Assembly (NCBI GenBank): GCA_025200525.1
Contig: CM045770.1
Location: forward strand, 122,985,429 to 123,049,428
DNA: 64,000 nucleotides
Source of the DNA: Camellia lanceoleosa
Lineage: Eukaryota > Streptophyta > Magnoliopsida > Ericales > Theaceae
Direction of reading: 5' to 3'
The notes beneath the pieces are model-generated. The model saw nothing but the letters and a program-made list of their open reading frames with translations, was not told the origin of the DNA and searched no databases. This document shows, piece by piece, positions 1 to 10,907 of this stretch. The number at the start of each line of letters is the position of its first letter. Positions within the stretch are counted from its first letter, which is position 1. A program made the position numbers and the translations under genes.

Positions 1-2
1 CA

Positions 3-1583
3 ATGGGCCAAGTCACTAGTAGTTTATTGAATGAAGAAACTAGAAGAAAATCAGCCGGTTCCTCTCATTCGGAAGCATTTGTTGTAAGAGGCCGAAGCAA
101 AACAAGGGAGAGAAGTAAAACTCCTCATAGTCGTGATCAAAGCCGTGACAAGTCAAGAAATGGTTCTCTTTCAAAGAAAGACATTGAGTGTTATTATTGC
201 CATGAGAAAGGGCACATGAAGCGGGAATGCCGAAAGCTCAAGAACAAGGAGAAAAGGCGTGACAAAAGTGTGAATAAGAAGCAAGAAGACACAACGGCAG
301 TTACTACCGATGATCTCATGGTCGTTTGTGAAGATGATTGTATCAATTTTGTGGGCCAAGAGAGCAGTTGGGTGATTGATTCTGGTGCTTCTTTTCATGT
401 GACTTCTCGAGTTGATTTCTTCACTACCTACACCGAAGGAGATTATGGTTCTGCTCGAATGGGTAATGAAGGTTTGTCAAAGATTATTGGTATGGGTGAT
501 GTTTGCTTGGAAACAAATTTGGGCTGCAAGTTGTTGCTTAAAGATGTGAGGCATGTTCCCGACATTCGCCTCAATTTGATCTCTACTAGAAAGCTAGATG
601 ATGAAGGCTTCAACAATAAATTTGGCGATGGAATATGGAAGCTCACAAAGGGTTCTTTGGTGGTGGCTAAGTGCAAGAAGACTCATACACTTTATTCGAT
701 GCAAGGAAAAATTTGTAAAGGTGTTGTCAATGCACTTGAAGATGATACTTCTACCGAATTGTGGTACAAGTGGCTTGGCCATATGAGTGAAAAGGGGCTA
801 AAAGTTTTGTTCAAGAAAGAGTTTCTACCCGGTTTGAAAGATACACATCTTAAAACTTGTGTTTATTGTTTGGCAGGTAAACAACATATAGTTTCTTTTC
901 ATAAAAATTTTGCTTCTAGAAAAGAAAAGGTTTTGGAGTTGATTCATTCAGATGTTTGTGGTCCTTTAAAAGTTAGAACACATAATGGTGCACTTTATTT
1001 TGTTACTTTCATTGATGATTATTCAAGGAAAGTTTGGGCTTATCTACTAAAATCTAAAGATCAAGTTCTAGAAGTATTTAAGCATTTTCAGGCCATGGTT
1101 GAAAGAGAAACAGGGCAGAAATTGAAGTGCATCCGATCAGACAACGGTGGTGAATACATTGGGCTATTTGATGAGTATTGTCGTAGCCAAGGTATTCGGC
1201 ACCAAAAGACAGTTAAGAAGACTCCTCAACAAAATGGCGTTACCGAAAGGATGAACCGCACCATTGTGGAAAGAACAAGGTGTTTGCTTTAACAAGCTAA
1301 ATTGCCAAGATCTTTTTGGGATGAGGCAATGAATACAGCGGTTGACTTGATCAATTTATCTCATTGCTATCCTTTGAATGGTGATGTTCCTGAAAGAGTT
1401 TGGACTGGCAAAGATGTGTCTTATGAGCACTTGAGAGTGTTTGGTTGCCGAGCTTTTGTTCACATTCCAAAGGATAAAAGGTCCAAGCTTGATAGTAAGT
1501 CAAGACAATGTATTTTTCTTGGCTATAGGCGTGATGAATTCGGGTATAGATTATGGGATCCAGTCAACAAGAAAGTCATTTGA
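3..1583 (+). pseudogene. copia gag C-terminus, protease and integrase (broken)
   Basis: Residues 63-76 form a CX2CX4HX4C zinc knuckle (bases 189-230), which in the family binds the element RNA. The aspartic protease motif DSGAS lies near base 377. The integrase zinc-binding domain follows around 760-890, with CVYC present, but the first histidine of the HHCC set appears as Tyr (LWYKW), a loss consistent with a C-to-T change. The integrase core keeps its acidic triad in HSDV (about 945), SDNGGEY (about 1137) and the Glu of GVTERMNR (about 1240). A TAA at 1290-1292 interrupts the frame, which continues through the conserved integrase C-terminal region (FGCRAFVHIP, FLGYR) to a TGA at 1581-1583. 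No frameshift is needed to follow the domains. Confidence 0.92.
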
Positions 1584-1595
1584 AGCCGTGATGTT

Positions 1596-2915
1596 GTGTT
1601 TCTTGAAGACCAAACAATTGAAGACTTTGGTAAAGGTGATCAACCTGAGCCAAAAACTAGTGATCTCATTGACATGGATCCATCTCCTTCATCTTCAGTT
1701 GATGATGAAAATGGGGGAGATGTGCAGCCACCTATTGAAGAAGTGGAGGATGATGCTAATTCTAATGAAGTTGAGCTAGAAATTGAGGAAGAGCATCCAA
1801 CTCAAGAACCGTCACCACAACTTGAGTTGAGAAAATCTACAAGGGACTGACAACCTTCAAGAAAGTATCCTCCCAATGAGTTTGTGTTGATTTCCGATCA
1901 AGGGGAGCCGGAGAGCTACTAAGAAGCAATTGAGCATGCAAAGAAAGATGATTGGAAAAAGGCCATGGAAGAGGAGATGAATTCCTTACTTAAAAATCAC
2001 ACTTATGATTTAGTGAAGTTGCCTAAAGGGAGGAAAATTCTGAAAAATAAGTGGGTTTTCAAATTGAAGAATGATAGGAAGAATCTGAGGTACAAAGTAC
2101 GTCTTGTTGTGAAAGGCTTTGGGCAAAAGAAAGGCATTGACTTTGACGAGATTTTCTCGCCGGTTGTGAAGATGTCTTCTATTCGGGTTGTACTTGGCAT
2201 GGCTGCAAGTATGAATCTTGAAGTTGAACAACTTGATGTGAAGACCGCATTTCTTCACGGTGATCTTGAAAAAGAAATTTATATGGAGCAACCGGAAGGT
2301 TTTGTAGAGAAAGGAAAAGAGAAATTTGTTTGCAAATTGAAGAAAAGTTTGTATGGTCTCAAGCAAGCTCCGCGGCAATGGTACAAAAAATTTGACTCTT
2401 TCATGATGAATAATGGTTTTTCTAAAACCACTTCGGACCATTGTGTGTTTGTGAAAAATTTCCCGGATGGCAAATTTATTATTCTTTTGCTTTATGTTGA
2501 TGACATGTTAATTGTGGGTCAAGATTCTACCATGATTAACAGGTTGAAATTGGAGTTAAGCAAGTCTTTTGCTATGAAAGATTTGGGACCGGCAAAGCAA
2601 ATACTTGATATGAAAATTGTTCGTGATCGCAAAGAGGGACTAATTTAGTTGTCTCAAGAAAGTTACATTGAGAAAGTTCTTGAGAGGTTCAACATGAATA
2701 AAGTAAAGCCGGTTGGTTGTCCACTTGCAGGTCACTTCAAGCTTAGTTCGAATCAATGTCCTACAAGTGAGAAAAACAAAGAAGAGATGTTGAAAGTTCC
2801 TTATGCTTCAGCAGTTAGTTCTTTGATGTACGCCATGATTTGTACAAGGCCGGATATTGCTCACGTCGTTGGTGTGGTGAGTCGGTTTCTTTCTAATCCA
2901 GGTAAAGAACATTGA
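1596..2915 (+). pseudogene. copia acidic linker and reverse transcriptase (broken)
   Basis: Bases 1596-1850 encode a Glu/Asp-rich linker typical between integrase and RT, ending in TGA at 1848-1850; a further TAA is at 1920-1922. The RT then reads from about 1923 in the same frame: WVFKLKND, the LDVKTAFLHGDLEKEIYM block (2233-2286), SLYGLKQAPRQWY and the catalytic YVDDM (about 2493). A TAG at 2646-2648 breaks it, then the RT tail continues through TRPDIAHVVGVVSRF to a TGA at 2913-2915. The polymerase catalytic residues are intact; inactivity comes from the stops. Four of the six nonsense codons of the element fall in this stretch. Confidence 0.92.
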
Positions 2916-3464
2916 GCAGCGGTAAAATGGATTCTAAGATATCTTCGAGGGACTTCAAAGGTGTGTTTGTGCTTTGGGGATGGTAAGCCGATGCTTGATG
3001 GGTTCACAGATTCTGACATGGCTGGTGATGTTGATTCTAGGAAATCTACTTCGGGGTATTTGATGACTTTTGCAGAGGGAGCTGTTGAATGGCAATCTAA
3101 ATTACAAAAATGTGTTGCTCTCTCAGCTACCAAAGCTGAATTTATTGCCATTACAGAAGCTTGCAAAGAAGAGTTATGGTTGAAGAAATTTTTGCAAGAG
3201 TTGGGTTTAAAACAAGAAAAGTATGTGCTTTATTATGATAGTCAAAGTGCTATTCATTTGAGTAAAAATTCTACTTTTCATTCGAGATCGAAACACATTG
3301 ATGTGAGATATCATTGGATTCGTGATGTGTTAGATTCGAAATTGTTGCAACTCGAAAAGGTTCACACGGATGATAATATTTCGAATATGTTGACTAAGAC
3401 TTTGTCGAGGGATAAACATTTGAAGTGTCGAACTTTGGCGGGTATGGTTAATGTCTCCACCTAA
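2916..3464 (+). pseudogene. copia RNase H, 3' end of pol
   Basis: The frame resumes after the TGA at 2913 with the connection ending ILRYLRGTSK and the RNase H domain GFTDSDMAGDVDSRKSTSGYL. The catalytic acidic residues are visible in TDSD, ATKAEF and YYDSQSAI, followed by HSRSKHIDVRYH and the tail that ends at TAA 3462-3464. RNase H degrades the RNA strand of the RNA/DNA hybrid during reverse transcription. The segment itself has no internal stop after 2916. It runs straight into the polypurine tract and 3' LTR, as expected for the 3' end of a copia pol. Confidence 0.93.
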
Positions 3465-3468
3465 GTCG

Positions 3469-3481
3469 GTAGGGAGAGAAT
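3469..3481 (+). other. polypurine tract of copia element
   Basis: The purine-rich run GGTAGGGAGAGAA lies directly before the LTR start TGTTAGG, 4 bases after the pol stop codon. In the family it primes plus-strand DNA synthesis. Confidence 0.85.
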
Positions 3482-4137
3482 TGTTAGGTATATCTCCTTA
3501 TTGAAGTGTGGGACCCAATTGTTTTTGGAAAAAGATTTTAATTTGGTTTGGTTTAGTATTAATTATAATATATTTTTATATATTATATTTAATTTGTGGA
3601 GACCCAATCCAATTTGGAAACAACTTAGAGTTTGATTACAAAACCCTAGATTCACAATAAAATTCTTTTGGTGTATTATTTTCCCCAAGAGAAAAAGGGC
3701 AGCTGCTATAACATTTTTGGGATTCATGCTTATTAATCATCTTTGGTGATTTTTGGTTCAAAGTCACAGTGCTGGAATTCAAGTCAGTGGATTGGTTTCG
3801 GCAGCTATTGGTGTTTGATTTGGGTTGTTATTTTGGGTCTTCTTCAATTCTGGTTCTGAAGATTTTGGTTCATCTATTTGGTGAGGTCTTTCCTCTTATT
3901 TATTTGTGATTATTTGGAATTCACCTAAAGGTGGTTTTGTGAGACTATTAGTGTCTCGTTTGTAATCGTTTGAAACCTATTTGGTTAATAGTGGAATCGG
4001 ATTTCGATCTTGTAGACGTACCTCACATTGAGGAAACCATGTAAAATTCTTGTGTTGCCTTTGATTTAATTTTTCCGCATTACTTTTTATTCCCATTGAT
4101 TGATTTACTTATGGGGAATCATCAATTTTCCCTAACA
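3482..4137 (+). repeat. copia 3' LTR (656 bp)
   Basis: It starts TGTTAGG and ends CCTAACA, a perfect 7-bp terminal inverted repeat with TG...CA ends, immediately after a polypurine tract. An AT-rich TATA-containing stretch (about 3560-3595) is a candidate core promoter. The 5' LTR is not in the window, so divergence cannot be used to date insertion. Confidence 0.92.
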
Positions 4138-4962
4138 CTACCTTCGCTGCTGCTCTCATGGCTCCGCCTCTTTCCATGGTTGTGATTGATCGAAACCTAG
4201 AACAAAAAAATATCTGTAACAATTTTATAATATTTGATAGAGTCAAATTTCTCTGTCATATATGAGTGTGAAAATTGAAAGACCTTAAACATTATAAAAT
4301 AATATTATGAATCTCTTCTATTACTAAAAATAAGAGAGGGATCTTACACTAATTTTCCTTATTTAAAAGGAAAAAGATTTGGACCTCGAAAGTGTGTCCT
4401 CCGAATTCTCCAAAAATTTGATTTTTTTTTTCTTCTTTTTTCTTCCATTTTCGGCTCAAACGCAGAGGGGAAGAGAAGAGAGAAGAGAGAGAGAGAGAAG
4501 CAGAGGGGTGAAGCTTGGAGCTCGTCGCAAAGGAGGAAGAGGAGCTCGTCGCCGTCGCGTCCGATCATCTCGGAGCTCGTCGCAGAGGAGGAGCTCGTCG
4601 CCGTCGCCTCCGATCGTCGCCTGCCGTCGCCTCTGATAGTCGCCCCTACCTCTGCCTCCGCCTCTGTCCCCGGCCCCCGCTTCCGCCCCCACCCCGATTT
4701 TGTGGGCCCCCTCCAGTCCCTCCCCCTCCCCCTCTCCCTCTCCCTCCCTCCTCCTTCTTCTTCTCGCTTATTCTGATCTGCACAAAAAAAAAAAAAAAAA
4801 AAAATCAGACGTCGAAACGACATCATTTCGAGATTAAGGAGATTCAAGAAAAAGGAATTCGAGATCCCAATCCGAACTCTATTTAAAAACACAAACCCAA
4901 CATATCCGATGAATCGCTAAAGCTCTCGTAGCCAACTGGCTGATGGGACGTTTTCGTTCGAC
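4138..4962. other. GC-rich low-complexity island with A22 tract; no gene
   Basis: 4138-4374 is AT-rich with nothing recognisable. 4430-4780 is a strand-asymmetric island: GA-rich then repeated GAGCTCGTCGC units, then CT-rich with C runs. It ends in CTGCAC followed by about 22 A (4783-4804). Open frames here translate to Ser/Arg/Glu/Pro low complexity and match no family I know. On the minus strand the same junction reads as a long T tract followed by GTGCAG, like a 3' splice acceptor, and a TTTAAATA TATA-like sequence lies just upstream at about 4878-4888. This may be the relic of a minus-strand gene start cut off by the copia insertion. Weak. Confidence 0.4.
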
Positions 4963-5028
4963 GACGTCAACAAATGACGTGACAGTGACGTCACTAAATC
5001 AGGACAGCCTTTCCGTGACAGCCACGTG
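4963..5028. promoter_or_regulatory. cluster of four ACGT-core (bZIP-type) sites
   Basis: Within 66 bp lie GACGTC (4963-4968), TGACGTGA (4975-4982), the perfect palindrome TGACGTCA (4986-4993) and the G-box CACGTG (5023-5028). TGACG at 4975 and 4986 are 11 bp apart start to start, close to as-1 spacing. ACGT cores are the established binding sites of plant bZIP factors. No downstream coding region is visible on either strand, so the target gene is unknown. Confidence 0.5.
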
Positions 5029-5351
5029 GTAGAATTATTGATTATCCAACTTATAGTACCCGCCACTTGCTTAAGCTTTTCTCACTCCACGTCTGCAATT
5101 AGCGCTTGAGTCTCACGTATTTTTACTTTATTTTATCCAACCTTAATCACTCACCTTAAGAAAAAAAAAAATTTAAGAAAACTTTATTAAAAAAGTATCT
5201 TTCAAATATTTATATCCCAATTAATTTATAATATATTTTTATATTTTAATAAGTTTTATTATTTTAGATATTTAACTTATCAAATTTTAATTTTTATATG
5301 TAAGATATTTTATGACTAATTTTACAGTTATAAATATTTTTTGAACACTTA

Positions 5352-5534
5352 GGCTTGGTTTAGGATACACTAAATAATATAAAAAGTCAAAAAGTTACTA
5401 TCCTATTTAAGTCACATCGTTTTATTTAAATCACATCACCTCTCTGATACATCACATCAAACTCAACCCAAACCTAACCTATATAAGCCAATAAGTCAAA
5501 AAGTGTACTTTTTTAAAATATCTCAAACCAACCC
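5352..5534 (-). mobile_element. Tourist-like MITE, copy 1
   Basis: A 183-bp element flanked by TTA on both sides (5349-5351, 5535-5537). Its right end is the reverse complement of the left end of the copy at 18747 (GGTTGGTTTGAGATA against GGGTGGTTTGGGATGA), and its left end (GGCTTGGTTTAGGATA) matches the other terminus. TTA duplications and GG..TTGTTTGG termini are hallmarks of PIF/Harbinger Tourist MITEs. Confidence 0.75.
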
Positions 5535-5537
5535 TTA

Positions 5538-6028
5538 CTAACTTGGTGATGTAAATATTCACATTAAATAAATTTAAAATTGTAAATGTTCAGGTTGATC
5601 AGTATGAATGTTTACATTAATAATATGAATGTACAAATCATGAAATGTTCAAATTGCCAATGTGAATAATAATACATGTTTTACTAAATTATCATTAGAG
5701 GTATTTTGATAATTATATCACTCATAAAATTTATTGAAATATAAAAAAATAATCTGAAATAAGTGGAATATAAAGAATGATTTATAAATAAATGTTTTTT
5801 TAAAATAAATAAATAAAATCGTACACGACATATAATAATGGAAGAATAACCTATTAGTGTATATTTTAAAACAAAATTTTAGATTAATGATAAATTTTAT
5901 AAAATTTAATTATTAAGAATATAATTTTTTTTCATATAGTAGTAATTATTTTTGAAAGTACAATTGATGTGTAATTTTTCCTATAATAATTAAAACATTA
6001 AATATAAAACATACAGTAAATAAAACAA
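5538..6028. other. AT-rich spacer, nothing recognised
   Basis: Very AT-rich DNA with repeated short phrases such as TGAATGTT/AATGTTCA (5550-5660). No coding region, structured repeat or regulatory cluster is visible. Confidence 0.5.
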
Positions 6029-6687
6029 GGTAAATTACATTGACACCTTTTCATTTTTTTAAAAATCACACTGTGAACCCATTTATTATCAAAAAAATCA
6101 CTGTACTCCCTTACTTGCAAAAAATATGTAACAATCAGCCCTTTTGCTGGTCAAACGTCAATTGACTTAAATTTCTTAACAAACGTCAATTAACAAACGT
6201 TGATGATGTAAGCAAACTAAATGCCTAATTTACCTTGATAGCAAAAATTTATTTCTTCTCCCTTAAAATGCCACATGATAAGCATTCAGCATGATCCTTA
6301 AAAATGGTATATATGGTATGAATTTTATAATATCACAAAAAAATTGTAATATAAATTAATAAATGACATAATTTTTTTTCATTACAAGAAACTCAACTTT
6401 TTTCTTACCAAAAAAATATAACCTTTACGTTAGGGTGCACGTCATAGCTTCATGGGCACGGGTACTATATATCATCTTTTTTCTTCTTTTTTTTTTTTTT
6501 TCATATTTTTATATCATCGAAGGATATGACAAAATATTATTTACTTTCATTAATATTTAATAATTAACTCAAAACAAGGGAACTGGTTATGAGTATTTAT
6601 GACAAAAAATCAATGACATGTAGCATTTTGCTTAATAATTTTTACCAAAAATTTTCCTAAGACACAAACATTCAATAATTTATAATT

Positions 6688-8728
6688 TATAACGATTCTG
6701 GTCTAAACTCGACCCGTTCATTGTTTTGGGATCCTAACTTTCTTGTCTTGGTAGTTTTTCATGTCTCCTTTTATTTTCTTTCTTGTTGAGTTTGGTTATT
6801 GGAGTATCTTAGTTGTGTTTAAAATGGATTGGGAGTTAGATTTTCAAAATTGCTGCTTAGATTTTGGCTTGTTCACTAGAGCAAACTTTCTTGCGCTCGA
6901 ACGAAATTTGAGAACTTCCAGTACTTTTGCAGCTCTATAAAACTACTGGGGGTATGGAATTCTTTGCTAGAGCGGTGTTTCTTGCGTTCAAGCGGTCTTG
7001 GCTCAAACGATTTTTTAGAACTCTCAGTACTTTTGCAGGCCTGCAAAAGTACTAGGAGGGTGGTGTTCTTTGCTCGAGCGGTCTCTCTTTTTGTGTTTGG
7101 TCGCTCAAGCGACCATTTTTGTGCTTAAGAAGTCTACGCGTATATCAATTCTAAAAAGTCACTTTTTGAGCCACTTTTTCACATCTCTCTCTCTCTCTCA
7201 AAACACTCAAAAATCTTAGATCTACACTCTCTCTAGTTCTTGAATAGTTGACCCAAACACTCTCGATCCGTACATTTCCTCACCCTAGTCTCTTTGATAA
7301 AAAGGTAAAGCACGTTGAGGGCTTCGTTTTAATGAGAGAAGTTCGCGATTTTGAGACCGTCAAGTTCTACCCATCTTTCCTTTGTGTCTTCTTCTTTGAG
7401 GTAGAGATTACTTTGACTCTTTTTATGATTTTTAACTTAGTTATTTGTCTTTTAAAAAGGATATTGTGATTTGGGGATTTTTGATAAAAATCTTGGGTTT
7501 TGGTTTGAAATCAAAAGAGGGGTTTTCAAAATGGGTTCTTCAATATGTATATGGGATTGTAGATATGGCTGTGTTGTGATAAATGGTGGATTTTCATCCT
7601 TGCAATTGATTCTCAAAGAAAGGGTATTTTGCCCTAAAATGTAAATGTTGGATTTTGTAAAAGAAAATGGAATTGATGTTGGTTTTATGAAATTGGAAAG
7701 ATGGTGATGATAGTGGTGAAGTTGGATATGAATTATCACTCCTATTTGAAAATGTTAGAAAGTATATATGTGTTGAAAACTAATTATCTGTTTAGAGATA
7801 TCTATTTTGGACTATCGGTGAAGGATAGCTATGATTGTTGTAGAAATTGCATGAGAATTAGGTGAATTGAGACTAATTTCTCATCCATTTGCATTGAGCA
7901 TCATATCATATTTAACATGTTGAAAATGTTTATTGTTTTGAGAAAAATGGGTGAATACCTTGGTGAATTTGGGTAGGGAGTGTAGTTGTGGTATTAAGTC
8001 GGCCTATGTGTCCACGTTGAAAGTCTAGAAACCCGCGCGGATAGGTGCCGAGCCTTCTAGTTAGTATCGATAAACATGGCAATTAGTAGTGCTTGTAGCC
8101 TACTTGCAGACACATCCTAGAGATTCCCAATGTTGTATCCACTATCCTGTCTTCTATTGTAAAGAAAGTAATTTCATGAATTGTGATATAGCCTAGCACT
8201 ACATGGTTTTTGGAGAGGGATGCAAAATGTTTTTAGCATGAGCATTGCATATGCATTCACTTTGTAACTCCGTTAAGATTCATACACTGCGTTAGAGTAT
8301 CTTTACTGGGTTTTGGCTCACTCTATGTGGAAAACCATTTTCAGGTGCTGAAGATATGCCTCCGACAAGGTTGTAGCTTGGGAGGACTTGGAGCAAAGAG
8401 TTTCTTGTTTTGTTTTTGTTGTATTTATGTTGTACAAGCCTAAGGATTTATTTGTATTGAGTTTCAAACTCACTTTTGTTGTAACCAAGTCCTGTCTTGG
8501 AAAGTTGTAGCCACTAGGGTAATTATATATCTGTTTAACTTTTATTTCATATCTTTCATTTATGACACATGCTATAGATTCAAGGTTAGGGCTTATGAAT
8601 GTATAAATGCATGTGTTACTCTTTTGTACACTTGAAGTATATGAATGAAAGGATATTGTATTCGAAAATGTGTTGTTATTTAATAATTGTCTTGGGATAA
8701 ATATTGGTTATTATTTCGAGACATTACA
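6688..8728 (+). repeat. 5' LTR of chromovirus (2041 bp)
   Basis: It runs from TATAACGATTCTG to CATTACA; the canonical first TG reads TA, as in the 3' LTR too. It contains a palindrome array (6895-7114), TATATCA at 7141, a CT-rich leader, an 'ACTATCGGTGAAGGATAGC' block near 7812, the GTGAAAGTC-type module (8001-8060) and the GCTCACTC...TTTTCAGGTG module (about 8318-8349). Its start carries the same TATAACGATTCTG as the 3' LTR. Confidence 0.92.
6895..7147 (+). promoter_or_regulatory. U3 palindrome array and TATA of 5' LTR
   Basis: Variants of CGCTCGAGCG recur: GCGCTCGAAC near 6895, CTAGAGCGG and GTTCAAGCGG near 6970-6995, GCTCGAGCGG near 7074, and GGTCGCTCAAGCGACC (7099-7114, a near-perfect 16-bp palindrome). 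TATATCA starts at 7141. Most deviations from the palindrome are CG-to-TG or CG-to-CA changes, as expected for decayed methylated sites. Confidence 0.6.
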
Positions 8729-8730
8729 AC

Positions 8731-8748
8731 TTGGTATCAAAGCTACCA
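8731..8748 (+). other. primer-binding site, initiator tRNA-Met type
   Basis: TTGGTATCAAAGC follows the 5' LTR end by two bases and matches the usual plant gypsy primer site TGGTATCAGAGC with one change. It primes minus-strand synthesis. Confidence 0.9.
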
Positions 8749-9139
8749 GGTTTGAATACTTTAGGATTGTAGGGAGTAGTTATCATCACAATGGGTTTCC
8801 TTACTAAACAATATTAAGAATAACCCTGTATGCTATCTGATAACATGCTTATGTGATTAAGTGGGTATGCAATTTAATTCCTAAGATATTGATTGAGTCT
8901 ATGAGTTTCTAAAAGTCCTGTTAAAAAAGAACTTGATCACTGTTATTTCTAACTAGAACTCTGGCAACGTCGCGAGACGATCATTATCTAGAAAGGAAGT
9001 TCGTATGTGTTTATGTGACTATGTGCTTATGTGGAGTGAATTAATTGTTGTCTATCGCTTTAGGACACGAATGAGTTAGCTTCGGCACATTTGTAAATGT
9101 GCTAATCTCTTATGTTACCTTCATTAGGATATCAGGATG

Positions 9140-10330
9140 TAGACATGGTGGTGATAGGCGTAGCAGGCCTAGACGCTAAGAGATGCCGTTGCTGGGTGAT
9201 ATTCCACCATGGGAGGAAGGGGTTGGTCAGGCCAATGTGGCCAAAACTAGTTGGTCAACAAGCCATGGGCTCCTTAGCCCGTTAGATGGCCGGAGCCTTG
9301 CTGAAATTTATGGACATTCTCAGAGTTGAAAGTCAAGTCCAAGTCCAAGCCCAAGCCCAAGCCCAAGCCCAAGCCTAGCTTACGGAAGCAAGGCCATTGT
9401 TTTTGAAGAGAGGGTTATTCCAGTCTAATCTAGATGAGTTTTTGGGGGATCTGAAGGAGCCATTGAAGGTGTATGAGTGGTTAGAGTAGATGGTGAAGAT
9501 GTTCGAGATGCTTGGCATCGAGGATGATGGACTGAGAGTGATCATGGCATCCTTTCAGCTGAAGGAAGATGCGGGTCAGTGGTGGAAGTTTGTATAGGGG
9601 CATATTAGAGTGACTTGGGAGGCTTTTGTTAATGCCTTCCAGGATAAGTTTTTGTCTTCCACTATTAAGGAGAAGTAGAAGGAGCAGTTTTTGAAGCTCA
9701 AGTAGCTTAACACACTGGTGGCCTAGTTTGAGACTATCTTTACTAGTCTGTCGAGGTTTGCATCGGAACTCGTAACGACGAGAAAAAGCCGTTGTTTAGA
9801 GTTTAAGAAGTGGTTGAGGAACGAACTCCTTTTCAAGGTGGTCGTGTCCATGATTAGGGATTACAGTCGTCTTGTGGAGGTAATGACTCACTTAAAGACT
9901 GTGATTCAGACTGAAGAGAAGAGGATGAGGGGCTCCAGGTAGATGAGTCAGGAGGTTCGGGGGAAGACTTAGGATAGTAAGAGGTAAAGGGATTCCATCC
10001 TACAGCAGCTTCAGGGAGCACAATCTAGGTCTACTTTCCCAGTATCGAGTTCTGGTTCAAGAAGAGGTGGTCAAGGAGGTATCACTTGCTTCAAGTGTGG
10101 TCAATTAGGCCACAAGGTTGTAGTTTGCCCGCAAAGGGGTGAAGGGCAACAGTCAGCGCCGTGTTCAGCTCGTTCTCAAAACTAAAGTCATCGGAGAGGA
10201 CAACCACCTCCTTGTTATTAGTGTGGGCAGTCAGGGCAATTGAAGAGGTTTTGTCCTCAAGTAGGTTGCACATCTAGTGAGTCTGGTATGAGGCAAACAC
10301 AGAGCCATTAGGCTATACTGTCAACTCAAG
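9140..10330 (+). pseudogene. chromovirus gag (many stops)
   Basis: Readable gag blocks include FQLKEDAGQWWKF, TWEAFVNAFQDKFLSS, KEQFLKLK, FTSLSRFASELV and LRNEL, the pattern of plant chromovirus capsid domains. A zinc knuckle CFKCGQLGHKVVVC (CX2CX4HX4C) is encoded at 10090-10131. A second one near 10216 reads CY*CGQ, so one of its codons is a stop. Numerous TAG codons (for example in 'YEWLE*MVKM') look like CAG-to-TAG transitions. A (CAAGCC)n hexamer run at 9333-9376 encodes Ser-Pro repeats in the N-terminal part. No intact product is possible. Confidence 0.85.
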
Positions 10331-10368
10331 CCTCGAAGGTCAATCAAGGAGCCTCTTCAGCTCAATCA

Positions 10369-10680
10369 GTGTATCAGACTCATGCCCTGAGGGGTGAGCA
10401 GGTGGAGCAAAGACCTATATGGCGTGTGTATGCTGTTACCATGCTAGATTTGTTACTAGCACATTCTGTAGTGAGAGGTAACTTCTTGTTGTGTAATTCT
10501 ATTGCCAATGTGTTGATTGATACCGATGCATCCCATTCTTTTATTTTGTCTGCATTCACATCAGCATTGGGGTTAGAAGTTGCTCGGTTAGCATCTCTAC
10601 TTAGGGTGGAGTCACCTGTTGGTGGTGAGGTTGTGTTGGACCAGAGGTATAGGGGTTATGAGATAGAGGTTGCTAGTTAG
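10369..10680 (+). pseudogene. chromovirus aspartic protease
   Basis: The frame reads YAVT, then VVRGNFLLCNSIANVLIDTDASHSFI, the expected protease active-site block. The usual DTGASHSF appears with Asp in place of the glycine, a G-to-A type change next to the catalytic Asp, which should abolish activity. The frame ends in TAG at 10678-10680; the flap-region relative 'SFDVILGMDW' follows at about 10718-10746. Confidence 0.82.
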
Positions 10681-10907
10681 CGATTTCCTTTCACGTTTGT
10701 ATTGATTGTTTTGTCGAGTTTTGATGTCATTTTGGGCATGGATTGGTAGTCATCCTATCGGGCCATTATAGACTGTTACTGTCAGAGAGTTACGGTGTAC
10801 ACTTCGAGTGGTGATTGTTTTTATTTCTTGGGGGACTGAGTTGATAGGGTCTTGTTGCCTGTGATCCGTGTGGTCGGGGTGAGCTTAGTCTCCTTCTCGC
10901 TATATTC

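Larger units (their letters stand above)
1..4137 (+). mobile_element. Ty1/copia retrotransposon, 5' end outside window
   Basis: Domain order is gag zinc knuckle, protease, integrase, reverse transcriptase, RNase H, then a polypurine tract and a 3' LTR. Integrase before reverse transcriptase defines the copia superfamily. The wording of the RT and RNase H blocks resembles the plant Tork/Tnt1 clade (recognised from memory, not searched). The 5' LTR, primer-binding site and start of gag lie before the window. The polyprotein remains in a single frame from base 3 to 3464 but contains six nonsense codons, so this copy is dead. The element ends in TGTTAGG/CCTAACA LTR termini; the right flank begins CTACC, the likely target duplication, which cannot be confirmed without the left end. 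Confidence 0.93.

Noticed and set aside
4359..4892. Overlapping open frames on both strands of the GC-rich island (177 and 123 codons)
   Set aside because: Translations are Ser/Arg/Glu/Pro or Phe low complexity with no domain, on both strands at once, as expected of simple-sequence DNA.
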